From JBAJNN01 sp036881905 (GTDB lineage: Bacteria > Pseudomonadota > Alphaproteobacteria > Rhizobiales > Im1): a stretch of DNA of 64,000 nucleotides. A program made the translations under genes and the position numbers. Within the stretch, counting starts at the first letter, position 1. Each line of letters opens with the position of its first letter. Below are positions 55,535-63,866 of the stretch, piece by piece. Location: contig JBAJNN010000006.1 of the NCBI GenBank assembly GCA_036881905.1, positions 18,893-82,892 of the forward strand, given 5' to 3'. Below the pieces are notes generated by a model. That model searched no databases and was not told the origin of the DNA. It saw only the letters and a program-made list of their open reading frames with translations.

Positions 55535-57414
55535 GCCTCGCGCCCATCTGCGCCATGTCGGCGCAGATGGGCCGACAAAACACTCAAAGCCGCCGGGGTT
55601 ACCCCGTCAATGCGCGCCGCCTGGCCGAGGGTCGCCGGCTGAAAGGCGGCAAATTTCTGGCCCATCTCAGTTGACAACCCGCAAATGGCACCATAATCGG
55701 TCCCCGCCGGAATAGCCCGCTGTTCATCACGGCGGAAGGCGGCAATATCCGCTTCTTGACGATCCATATAACCGGCATAGAGCGCGTCGATTTCGAGCTG
55801 TTCCACGGCAAAGGCCGGCAATGTGTGAAGCTCGGGCCAAATTGCGCCAAGTTGCTTGAACGTGACATCGGGAATGGCCAAAAGCTCCATCACGGAGCGG
55901 CGAATCCCGTCGCGATTGACTTTAATCGCGTATCGGCTAGCTTCATCTGGCGTCAGAATCAGGCGGGCGGCCATTTTCCGCGCTTTGTCCAGATCCCGTA
56001 TTTTATCGGCAAAGGCTCCGGCGCGAGGCGATTTCACCAGGCCCCATTTTATGCCGATCGGCGTCAAGCGCTGATCGGCATTGTCGGCTCGCAGGCTCAG
56101 ACGATATTCCGCGCGCGAGGTAAACATCCGGTAAGGCTCGGTGACGCCGCGCATGATCAGATCATCGATCATGACCCCTATATAGGCCCTGGAGCGGTCG
56201 AGGATCGCCGCCTCCATCCCGGCCGCATGGCGGGCTGCGTTCAGCCCGGCCATCAATCCTTGAGCCGCGGCCTCTTCGTAGCCGGTGGTCCCGTTGATCT
56301 GACCGGCCAGAAACAATCCCGGCAAAAACTTGCACTCAAGACCCGCCGTCAACTGCCGCGGGTCGATGTAATCATATTCCACGGCATAACCGGGCTGGAG
56401 GATCGCAGCTCTTTCAAGTCCGCGAATGGTTCTCACCAAATCCCGTTGAATCCCGCGCGGCAGCGAGGTCGAAACGCCGTTGGGATAGATCGTATGATCC
56501 TGCAACCCCTCCGGTTCGAGGAAAATCTGGTGCGAATTGCGGTCGCGAAACCGCACGACCTTGTCTTCGATCGAGGGGCAATAGCGCGGACCCGCACTCT
56601 CGATCCGGCCCGAGTAAATCGGCGAGCGCGAGAGGTTGTCCTCAATAACGGAATGCGTTCGCCTATTGGTCGCGGTCAGAAAACAACTCACCTGTGATGT
56701 CGTAATCTCCCCGGTTAGAAAAGAAAATGCGACTGGGGGGTTATCGCCTCTCTGCTCCTCCAGAATGGACCAATCGATGGTTCGGCCGTCAAGACGCGGC
56801 GGGGTTCCGGTCTTGAGGCGGCCCATGGCAAGCCCCATGCTGCGAAGGCGCTTCGACAGGGCGAGGCACGGGCCCTGTCCCATGCGCCCGGCCGGGCGGC
56901 ATAGCTCGCCGATATGGATGAGTCCCCCCAAAAATGTGCCGGTGGTTAGCACAACGCCACCGCCACGGACCCGACTTCCGTCTTGCAGAACCACCCCTTC
57001 AACCCGGCCCGTTGCATCGACAACCAGATCGACGACCTCGCCTTCGGCAATCTCGAGCCCCGACGTCCGTGCAAGCTCGGCCTGCATGGCGTCCTTATAC
57101 AATCCGCGGTCGGCTTGCGCCCTTGGCCCCCTGACCGCAGGGCCCTTGCCGCGATTGAGCAGACGAAACTGGATTCCCGCGGCGTCGCCGACCCGGCCCA
57201 TAAGACCGTCAAGACTGTCGATCTCGCGGACAAGATGGCCCTTGCCAAGCCCACCAATGGCCGGGTTGCATGACATGGTCCCGATGGTCTCTCTGCGCTG
57301 GGTTATCAGCACGGTTCGCGCCCCCAGCCTCGCCGCCGCCGCCGCCGCCTCACAGCCCGCATGTCCACCGCCAACAACAATAACATCGGCTTTCGGGTTT
57401 AGCATGTTATCCAT
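55531..57414 (-). CDS. mnmG: tRNA uridine-34 carboxymethylaminomethyl enzyme, FAD subunit
   Basis: With MnmE it modifies wobble U34 in several tRNAs. Seen in 627 residues: FAD motif VIVVGGGHAGCEAAAAAARLG, MSCNPAIGGLGKGHLVREID, TGTFLGGLIHIG, NGTTGYEEAAAQGL, SRAEYRLSLRADNAD, and the C-terminal helical domain that contacts MnmE. It belongs to the leftward mnmE-mnmG-rsmG-parA-parB run. Confidence 0.97.
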   Translation of the reverse strand: MDNMLNPKADVIVVGGGHAGCEAAAAAARLGARTVLITQRRETIGTMSCNPAIGGLGKGHLVREIDSLDGLMGRVGDAAGIQFRLLNRGKGPAVRGPRAQADRGLYKDAMQAELARTSGLEIAEGEVVDLVVDATGRVEGVVLQDGSRVRGGGVVLTTGTFLGGLIHIGELCRPAGRMGQGPCLALSKRLRSMGLAMGRLKTGTPPRLDGRTIDWSILEEQRGDNPPVAFSFLTGEITTSQVSCFLTATNRRTHSVIEDNLSRSPIYSGRIESAGPRYCPSIEDKVVRFRDRNSHQIFLEPEGLQDHTIYPNGVSTSLPRGIQRDLVRTIRGLERAAILQPGYAVEYDYIDPRQLTAGLECKFLPGLFLAGQINGTTGYEEAAAQGLMAGLNAARHAAGMEAAILDRSRAYIGVMIDDLIMRGVTEPYRMFTSRAEYRLSLRADNADQRLTPIGIKWGLVKSPRAGAFADKIRDLDKARKMAARLILTPDEASRYAIKVNRDGIRRSVMELLAIPDVTFKQLGAIWPELHTLPAFAVEQLEIDALYAGYMDRQEADIAAFRRDEQRAIPAGTDYGAICGLSTEMGQKFAAFQPATLGQAARIDGVTPAALSVLSAHLRRHGADGREA

Positions 57415-57549
57415 CCCTTGCCCTCCGGCGCCAAAACCCTTTGGAGAATCTTCTGAAGCCGTGAGAGACCCGAAACCTGCGAATACCGACGGCAGCCCCC
57501 GTAGCTCCGGAATCCCACAACGTTAAAGCCTGTCTGACTGGTCAACCGC

Positions 57550-57565
57550 TGTTTCACGTGAAACA
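57550..57565. other. parS: parS site 2 (mnmE-mnmG gap)
   Basis: A second perfect TGTTTCACGTGAAACA lies in the 181-base gap between mnmE and mnmG, 2.1 kb from site 1 and about 4.6 kb from the proposed origin. Confidence 0.95.
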
Positions 57566-57595
57566 ATTGCCTGAGTGGTCTTGCGAATCCATCCC

Positions 57596-58981
57596 CTATT
57601 TTCCCACACAAAAATCGCGGAAGATAACGTCGAGAAGATCGTCAACATCCACCCGGCCCACAATACGGCCGAGAGCACGGGCCGCCCGGCGCAAATCCTC
57701 TGCCGCCATTTCCGGCCCCAGAGCAAGCGCCGGACGAACGCGATCAAGATGGTTCAGACACTCCCGCAAGGCAGCACGATGCCTCGACTGTGTCATAATC
57801 ACGTCTTCCCCCTTACCGAGAAAGGCCTTGGCGCGATCGGTAAGACTGGCGGTCAATCGATCGAGTCCCTCTCCGGTCAGGGCCGATACTCCTATGGTTT
57901 CCGCCCCAAGGGGAGCACCTGCGATCGCGAAATTATCGTCCTTTATCAGATCGACCTTATTCAAAACCCATAAGGCGGAACTGTCAACCAACGGGTGGGG
58001 AGCGTTTTCGGGGATAGTCCGGTCGTCGGGGCTGGTAACCCACATCGTGATATCGGCCTTGCGCAGACAGGATTCGGTACGCATCATGCCCTCACGCTCG
58101 ACAATATCGCGCGTTGCCTCGCGCAAACCGGCCGTATCGGCCAAAATCAGCGGATAACCCTCCAGATCGAGATGAACCTCAAGCACGTCACGTGTCGTAC
58201 CCGCTTGTTCGGTGACGATGGCAACATCACGGCGGGAAAGTCGATTGAGCAGACTCGATTTGCCGACATTCGCTCGCCCGGCAAGAACGACATAAAGACC
58301 CTGGCGCAGGCGTTCGCCGCAACGTTCATCGTCCATATGGGCACGAATCGCCGCGCTCATACGCTCCGCATGCAAGGCAATGCCCGCCGACAGGTCGGCG
58401 GGGATATCCCCTTCATCGGGAAAGTCGATTTCAGCCTCGATTTCGGCCATCATCGCGATCAGTTGTCGGCGCCAGCCTTCATAGAGCGTGCCCAAAACAC
58501 CGCACATCTGACGCAGAGCCTGCCGTCTTTGCATCTCGGTGCGCGCATTTGTCAGATCGGCAACGCCCTCAACCGACGTCAGATCAAGGCGGCCATTTTC
58601 AAAGGCGCGACGGGTAAATTCCCCCCTTTCCGCGGGGCGGGTACCGGCGACCTGGCCTATCGAATCGAGAATCGCGGTTATGACGGCCAAACCGCCATGG
58701 ACCTGAAACTCAACCATATCCTCGCCGGTGAATGTCGCCGGTCCCGGCAGCCGGAGCACAAGCCCATGGTCCAGAACTTCGCCACTTTCGGAATGCATGA
58801 TCCTGCGCAGCGTGGCGCGGCGGGGCCGGAGCTTAGAGCGAACCATGCGATCAAGGACTTCGCCGCTTGCCGGTCCGGAGACCCTGATGACCGCCACGCC
58901 CGCACGCCCCTGGCCGGAAGATAGAGCGAAAATCGTATCACCACCAGCGGTTACGCCATGTTTGGCAGACTCTTCATCCAT
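57596..58981 (-). CDS. mnmE: tRNA modification GTPase
   Basis: K+-dependent GTPase partner of MnmG. Seen in 461 residues: DTIFALSSGQGRAGVAVIRV, folate-binding-type N-domain, ENGRLDLTSVEGVADL, G1 loop AGRANVGKSSLLNRL, G2 AGTTRDV, G3 DTAGLR, G4 NKVD, and the C-terminal catalytic Cys in FCVGK. The length is normal. Confidence 0.97.
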   Translation of the reverse strand: MDEESAKHGVTAGGDTIFALSSGQGRAGVAVIRVSGPASGEVLDRMVRSKLRPRRATLRRIMHSESGEVLDHGLVLRLPGPATFTGEDMVEFQVHGGLAVITAILDSIGQVAGTRPAERGEFTRRAFENGRLDLTSVEGVADLTNARTEMQRRQALRQMCGVLGTLYEGWRRQLIAMMAEIEAEIDFPDEGDIPADLSAGIALHAERMSAAIRAHMDDERCGERLRQGLYVVLAGRANVGKSSLLNRLSRRDVAIVTEQAGTTRDVLEVHLDLEGYPLILADTAGLREATRDIVEREGMMRTESCLRKADITMWVTSPDDRTIPENAPHPLVDSSALWVLNKVDLIKDDNFAIAGAPLGAETIGVSALTGEGLDRLTASLTDRAKAFLGKGEDVIMTQSRHRAALRECLNHLDRVRPALALGPEMAAEDLRRAARALGRIVGRVDVDDLLDVIFRDFCVGK

Positions 58982-59047
58982 TGCATCCGAACCATTTCAC
59001 CCCGTCGCTGAAAGATCGCTATAGCAATAAAAGCTCGGGGGGCGAAA

Positions 59048-60331
59048 TCAGGTATTCATTGACGCAAAGAAAGCCTTATTGTCCTTTGTTTGCCGCAGCT
59101 TATCGAGCAGAAATTCTATGGTGTCGATTGTCCCCATAGGAGCAAGGATACGCCGCAACACATAAACCTTTTTCAGGAGTTGCGGGGGCACCAGAATTTC
59201 TTCCTTGCGGGTCCCCGAACGCAAAATATCCATCGCCGGGAAGACACGCTTGTCGGCAACCTTGCGATCGAGAACAATTTCACAATTGCCGGTGCCCTTG
59301 AATTCCTCGAAAATCACCTCGTCCATGCGGCTGCCGGTCTCGATAAGAGCCGTTGCGATAATCGTCAACGAGCCGCCATGCTCGATATTGCGCGCCGCGC
59401 CGAAGAAGCGTTTTGGTCGTTGCAGGGCATTGGCGTCGACCCCCCCCGTCAAAACCTTGCCGGAAGATGGAACGACCGTATTATAAGCCCGCCCCAGCCG
59501 GGTGATCGAGTCAAGCAGAATGACCACGTCGCGACCATGTTCGACCAGGCGCTTGGCCTTTTCTATGACCATCTCGGCAACCTGGACGTGACGCGTGGCC
59601 GCTTCATCAAAAGTCGAGGAGATCACTTCGCCCTTAACCGAGCGTTCCATATCGGTGACCTCCTCCGGGCGTTCGCCAACCATAACGACAATGACGTAAC
59701 ACTCCGGATGGTTGGTGGTGATGGAGTGAGCGATATTCTGCAGAAGAATGGTTTTTCCAGTCCGCGGCGGAGCGACGATCAATGCGCGTTGTCCCTTGCC
59801 GAGAGGAACAACCAGATCGATGACACGTCCGCTCATATCTTTTTTGGTCGCGCCCGTAACTTCCATCTCCAGCCGTTCTTCGGGATAAAGTGGCGTCAGA
59901 TTATCGAAATGAATTTTATGTCTGGTTTTGTCCGGCGCGTCGAAATTGATTTTGTTGACCTTGAGGAGGGCAAAATAGCGCTCGCCCTCCCTGGGGCTGC
60001 GGATCTGTCCCTCAACGGTATCGCCGGTCTTGAAACTGAAGCGGCGGACCTGGCTGGGGCTGACATAAATATCATCGGGGCCGGGCAGATAATTGGCGTC
60101 TGGCGAACGTAAAAAGCCGAATCCATCCTGAAGCACCTCGACAACACCGGATCCGGTGATCTCCACATCCTGCCGCGCGAGATTTTTCAAAATAGCAAAC
60201 ATAAGCTCTTGCTTGCGCAATATGCTCGCATTCTCTATGTCGAGCTTTTCCGCGAGCTCAAGAAGCTCGCTGGGTGTTTGCTTCTTGAGAAGTTGTAACT
60301 CGATTTCCTTGGTGTCGTTAAGATCAATCAT
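59048..60331 (-). CDS. rho: Transcription termination factor Rho
   Basis: Hexameric RNA helicase that ends transcription. Seen in 427 residues: RNA-binding domain with GFGFLRSPDANYLPGPDDIY, Walker A GKGQRALIVAPPRTGKT, Walker B VVILLDSITRLGRAYN, and VVPSSGKVLTGGVDANALQ. The 119-base leader to hemJ has an 8-base inverted repeat (AACCCTTG/CAAGGGTT, about 60 bases apart) that might matter for autoregulation. Confidence 0.98.
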   Translation of the reverse strand: MIDLNDTKEIELQLLKKQTPSELLELAEKLDIENASILRKQELMFAILKNLARQDVEITGSGVVEVLQDGFGFLRSPDANYLPGPDDIYVSPSQVRRFSFKTGDTVEGQIRSPREGERYFALLKVNKINFDAPDKTRHKIHFDNLTPLYPEERLEMEVTGATKKDMSGRVIDLVVPLGKGQRALIVAPPRTGKTILLQNIAHSITTNHPECYVIVVMVGERPEEVTDMERSVKGEVISSTFDEAATRHVQVAEMVIEKAKRLVEHGRDVVILLDSITRLGRAYNTVVPSSGKVLTGGVDANALQRPKRFFGAARNIEHGGSLTIIATALIETGSRMDEVIFEEFKGTGNCEIVLDRKVADKRVFPAMDILRSGTRKEEILVPPQLLKKVYVLRRILAPMGTIDTIEFLLDKLRQTKDNKAFFASMNT

Positions 60332-60450
60332 GGTATGATATCCGGGCCTCTAAACCCTTGTGGAGCTGATGGGAAGGGGAAAGGGAAGGTTTACGTTGGG
60401 CAAGCTGAAACGCAAGGGTTCTCAACCCTATGCCGATCCCACCAAGACGG

Positions 60451-60903
60451 TCAAATCGGCCTGACGACCGCTAGAATGACGATGGCAATGACGACCAGGG
60501 TCGGTATCTCATTAATGATTCTGAAAAATTTTGCGCTGTGCGTATTACGGCCTTTGCGAAACAGATGAACCTGACGGGCTATATAGCCATGATAGAGGCT
60601 CAAGACAAGCGCAAGAAACAATTTTATCGGTAGCCACAAACCGCTTGAGAATAAAGTCCCCCCGGTCACAAAGAGAATGAGCAATCCGAAAAGCCAGCTC
60701 GCCGCCATCGCCGGCGTAGTGATAACATACAGAAGCCGGTATTCCATCACCTTAAAGGTTTCCGACTGATCACTCCCCTCGAGCGCCGCGCAATGATAGA
60801 CCATAAGCCGCGGCAGATAAAACAGCCCGGCCATCCAGGCAATGACCGAGATAACATGAAACGCCTTGAACCAGAGGTAATAGGCCGATATGGCAAGCAT
60901 CTG
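60451..60903 (-). CDS. hemJ: Protoporphyrinogen oxidase HemJ
   Basis: Four-helix membrane protein that oxidises protoporphyrinogen IX in bacteria without HemG or HemY. Seen: the conserved first helix KAFHVISVIAWMAGL with its histidine, PRLMVYH, YRLLYVITTPAMAASW, the Lys in WLPIKLFLALVLS, and FFRIINEIPTL. The ATG at 60903 gives 150 residues and a normal N-terminus; earlier ATGs at 60936 and 60948 would overlap the end of hemE. It is paired with hemE, the step before it in heme synthesis. Confidence 0.9.
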   Translation of the reverse strand, partial: QMLAISAYYLWFKAFHVISVIAWMAGLFYLPRLMVYHCAALEGSDQSETFKVMEYRLLYVITTPAMAASWLFGLLILFVTGGTLFSSGLWLPIKLFLALVLSLYHGYIARQVHLFRKGRNTHSAKFFRIINEIPTLVVIAIVILAVVRPI

Positions 60904-60922
60904 CAAGAGTTGAAATATTGGG

Positions 60923-61972
60923 TCACAACCCGTCATTGCGCCGCACACGCGCGATCATACGATTAACATGCTCAATCGGCGTTGACGGCAAAACACCGTG
61001 GCCAAGATTAAAAATATGACGCTCCGCCGGTAAGGCCGCTGTCAGCCTGTCAACGGAATGATCAAGAGTTGCACCGCCCGCCAGCAGAATCACCGGGTCG
61101 ATATTACCCTGAATCACGGTATTCGCCAACAGGTGATCACACAGCCACTCTGGCGCCACGCCGGCATCGACGCTAAGCGCACTCACCGCGGTTCTTTCGG
61201 CAAAATGCTCATATGCGATCCCGACTCTGCGGGGAAAGCCGATGATCGGAACATCACGGTGACGCGCGCGCAGCATGGTTGCCATTCGCGCAACCGGTTC
61301 CACGCACCAGCGTGTGAATTGGGTTGCCGGCAAATCGCCGGCCCAACTATCGAAAATCTGCACCACTTGTACGCCTGCCGCAAGCTGCGCCGACAGGTAA
61401 TCGACAGAGACCTCAACCAGCATATTGATGAGGGAGATGAACCATTCTTCGCCTCGACAGGCGGCGAGACGCGATTTCAGACGGTCGGGAGACGAACCGC
61501 CTTCGATCATATAGCTCGCAACCGTCCAAGGCGCACCGCAAAAGCCGATTAGAGCAACATGCTGAGGAATCTGCGCGGCCACCTGGCGAATGGTTTCCAT
61601 GATCGGCGATAAATGCTCTTCGGCCTTCGTAACGTCAAGAGTGTCGAGGGAGGATGCATCGCATATGGCCGACAGCACCGGACCTTCGCCATGCTGGAAG
61701 GAAAGCTCGGCGCCCAGGGCTTGAGCAACAACCAGAATATCGGAGAAAACGATCGCCGCATCGAGATCGAAGCGTTTCAGCGGTTGCAACGTCGCTTCGC
61801 AAGCCAGTTCCGGCGTGTAACACAGATCAAGGAAAGATCCAGCCTTTTCACGCAATTCTCGATATTCGGGAAGATAGCGGCCGGCTTGACGCATCATCCA
61901 GACTGGGCGTCTCCACGGAACCTCCCCTCTTAATACCGCTAAAAGGGCTTTTTTCTCGCTTTTGTTGCTCAT
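60923..61972 (-). CDS. hemE: Uroporphyrinogen decarboxylase
   Basis: Converts uroporphyrinogen III to coproporphyrinogen III. Seen in 349 residues: the signature RPVWMMRQAGRYLPEYREL, AAIVFSDILVVAQALGAEL, GFCGAPWTVASYMIEGG, QIFDSWAGDLP, and the C-terminal FNLGHGVLPSTPIEHV. In Caulobacter and many relatives hemE borders the chromosomal origin. Confidence 0.97.
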   Translation of the reverse strand: MSNKSEKKALLAVLRGEVPWRRPVWMMRQAGRYLPEYRELREKAGSFLDLCYTPELACEATLQPLKRFDLDAAIVFSDILVVAQALGAELSFQHGEGPVLSAICDASSLDTLDVTKAEEHLSPIMETIRQVAAQIPQHVALIGFCGAPWTVASYMIEGGSSPDRLKSRLAACRGEEWFISLINMLVEVSVDYLSAQLAAGVQVVQIFDSWAGDLPATQFTRWCVEPVARMATMLRARHRDVPIIGFPRRVGIAYEHFAERTAVSALSVDAGVAPEWLCDHLLANTVIQGNIDPVILLAGGATLDHSVDRLTAALPAERHIFNLGHGVLPSTPIEHVNRMIARVRRNDGL

Positions 61973-62145
61973 TGCTCCTGGGTGTTTCTGCTATCGAGGT
62001 ATGTAAGGATGCCTCCAGCTTGAACAGAAGCTTTATCAGCTTAATGTCTCTGTTGGACCTGTGAGTTATGGGGATTGTCGGCTATTAACATGTGGTCCAC
62101 ATATCATGAAACGGTCTTCGATATGTAGAGCCCGATCCAACCAGT

Positions 62146-62160
62146 TTAACAGTCGATTGA
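62146..62160 (+). promoter_or_regulatory. CtrA box, near-consensus
   Basis: TTAA-N7-TTGA, one mismatch to the CtrA consensus TTAA-N7-TTAA, six bases before the next box and a GAATC (CcrM-type GANTC) site at 62162-62166. Confidence 0.5.
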
Positions 62161-62166
62161 CGAATC

Positions 62167-62181
62167 TTAATGATAGGTTAA
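62167..62181 (+). promoter_or_regulatory. CtrA box, exact consensus
   Basis: TTAATGATAGGTTAA fits TTAA-N7-TTAA exactly. It lies inside the candidate origin, 38 bases before the first DnaA-box-like sequence. Confidence 0.65.
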
Positions 62182-62245
62182 GGTCTTGATCGTCAGCGGC
62201 GGACAGTTATCCCACAACTCATCCACAATGAAACCCACAAGCTTA

Positions 62246-62260
62246 TTAACTCTTTGTTAA
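62246..62260 (+). promoter_or_regulatory. CtrA box, exact consensus
   Basis: TTAACTCTTTGTTAA fits TTAA-N7-TTAA exactly. It lies between the DnaA-like boxes at 62219 and 62284 in the most AT-rich part of the region. Confidence 0.65.
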
Positions 62261-62403
62261 CCCTGTTGACGATCATGGTTTGCCCATCCACAATCGGTAA
62301 TGTGGTGAACAAATAATCCGGGCCCCATGAATGAACAGCCCCGTTATGTCCGTGGCAATCCGGTTTTCCATATTTTGTCCTCCGACTGTGAGATATCCTT
62401 TCC

Positions 62404-63246
62404 ATGGGAGCGCCGGTCAGACCAGCCTGTCACATGCATTTGATCTCGGACTCGACCGGGGAGACGCTCAATGTCGTCGCCCGCGCGGCGGCGGCCTATT
62501 ATCAGCATTTTCGTCTGATTGAACGAACCTATGCTCTGGTGCGTGGGCCGGAGCAGCTGAGGAGCGTTCTTCGCAAGGTGGAATCCAACCCGGGAATTGT
62601 GCTTTTCACCCTGGTCGATGGGGAATTGCGCGACCGGCTTGAGGCGCGCTGTCTTGAAGTTGGGGTTCCCTGCATCTCGGTTCTCGATCCGGTGGTCGCG
62701 GCTCTTGCCGCTTATCTCAACACCTCGCCGAAGCCTGCCGCGGGCGCTCAACACACGCTCAATACCGAATATTTCAACCGCATTGAGGCTCTGGACTATG
62801 CCATGCTGCATGATGATGGCCGCCATTCCGAAACGCTCGATATCGCCGATGTCATTCTCATTGGCGTCAGCCGGACGTCGAAAACCCCGACAAGCATGTA
62901 TCTGGCCAATCGTGGACTCAAAGTCGCCAATATTCCCGTTATCGCCGGGCTACCCCTGCCGCAAATACCGGATGAGACCAACGCGCCGCTTGTTGTCGGG
63001 CTTGTCGCCGCCCCCTTGCGGATCGCTCAAATCCGCCGCAATCGTCTGATTTCGCTCAATCAGGGCGATGAAACGCCGTATCTGGATCATCGGACCATTC
63101 GTAAGGAGCTTCTGGCGACCAAATCCTTGTGTTTGGAAAAAGACTGGCCGGTGATCGATGTCACCCGCCGGTCCATAGAGGAGACCGCCGCCGCCATTCT
63201 CAATCTGCTCTCCGCACGCCGAAACGAGAAGAGAGTCGGTCCTTGA
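62404..63246 (+). CDS. ppsR: PEP synthase / pyruvate phosphate dikinase regulatory protein (DUF299)
   Basis: Bifunctional kinase/pyrophosphorylase that switches PEP synthase or pyruvate phosphate dikinase on and off by phosphorylating a threonine. Seen in 280 residues: MHLISDSTGETLNVVARAA, the P-loop GVSRTSKTPTSMYLANRG, and DVTRRSIEETAAAIL. It is the first gene to the right of the proposed origin and is followed two bases later by maf. Confidence 0.95.
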   Translation: MGAPVRPACHMHLISDSTGETLNVVARAAAAYYQHFRLIERTYALVRGPEQLRSVLRKVESNPGIVLFTLVDGELRDRLEARCLEVGVPCISVLDPVVAALAAYLNTSPKPAAGAQHTLNTEYFNRIEALDYAMLHDDGRHSETLDIADVILIGVSRTSKTPTSMYLANRGLKVANIPVIAGLPLPQIPDETNAPLVVGLVAAPLRIAQIRRNRLISLNQGDETPYLDHRTIRKELLATKSLCLEKDWPVIDVTRRSIEETAAAILNLLSARRNEKRVGP

Positions 63247-63248
63247 AA

Positions 63249-63866
63249 ATGCAGGCTCTGTGTCAAAACGCCGTGATATTGGCTTCAGCCAGTAAGACCC
63301 GCCGCCAGCTCCTGGAGAGAGCCGGTTTGGATTTTCGTGTCATTCCTGTGTCCGTTGATGAGGAGCACATAAAATCGCGGTTGCGCGAACATGGTATTGA
63401 CGATAACCCGGCCGATTTTGTGTGTGCCCTTGCCCATGCCAAGGTCCTCGACGTTTCGCGTCGTCATCGTGACTCTGTGATTATCGGCGCCGATCAAATT
63501 CTGTTGCATGATGGGCGAATTCTTGACAAGCCTGATTCGGTGGAAACCGCACGTAAGCAACTCTTGAGCCTGCGCGGGCGTTCGCATCGGCTGATGAGCG
63601 CCGTCGCCTGCGCCTGTCTTGGCGAAATCGTTTGGACTCATTGTGAACAGGCGCGGTTGACGATGCGTCATTTTACCGAAGAATTTCTTGAGTCTTATCT
63701 CGAACTTAATGGGCCGGGCGTCTGCGAGAGTGTCGGCGGTTACAGGCTGGAGGGGCTTGGGCTGCAACTGTTTGAGACGGTGGAAGGGGATTATTTCACC
63801 ATATTGGGCCTTCCCCTCCTGGCATTGCTGGGTTTTCTGCGCGACCGATCGATCCTGGCGCTCTAG
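63249..63866 (+). CDS. maf: Maf-like nucleotide pyrophosphatase
   Basis: House-cleaning enzyme that hydrolyses non-canonical nucleoside triphosphates. Seen in 205 residues: VILASASKTRRQLLERAGL, the catalytic-Asp motif VIIGADQIL, KPDSVETARKQLLSLRGRSH, GVCESVGGYRLEGLG and GDYFTILGLPLLALL. The ATG at 63249 is the family start. Its stop codon overlaps the end of an IS481-type transposase frame on the other strand. Confidence 0.93.
   Translation: MQALCQNAVILASASKTRRQLLERAGLDFRVIPVSVDEEHIKSRLREHGIDDNPADFVCALAHAKVLDVSRRHRDSVIIGADQILLHDGRILDKPDSVETARKQLLSLRGRSHRLMSAVACACLGEIVWTHCEQARLTMRHFTEEFLESYLELNGPGVCESVGGYRLEGLGLQLFETVEGDYFTILGLPLLALLGFLRDRSILAL

Larger units (their letters stand above)
61973..62403. 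other. oriC: Candidate chromosomal replication origin
   Basis: A 431-base gap between divergent hemE and ppsR, AT-rich especially at 62221-62330. It has DnaA-box-like 9-mers: TCATCCACA (62219-62227, one mismatch to TTATCCACA), CCATCCACA (62284-62292), TGGTCCACA (62093-62101, inside the perfect dyad TGTGGTCCACA), and TTATCCCACA (62207-62216, consensus with one extra C). Leftward genes (hemE to parB) and rightward genes (ppsR, maf) diverge here, parAB and two parS sites are nearby, and the hemE side matches the Caulobacter origin. Confidence 0.75.

Noticed and set aside
57995..58924. Plus-strand frame of 309 codons
   Set aside because: It is fully antisense to mnmE, which has all its catalytic motifs.
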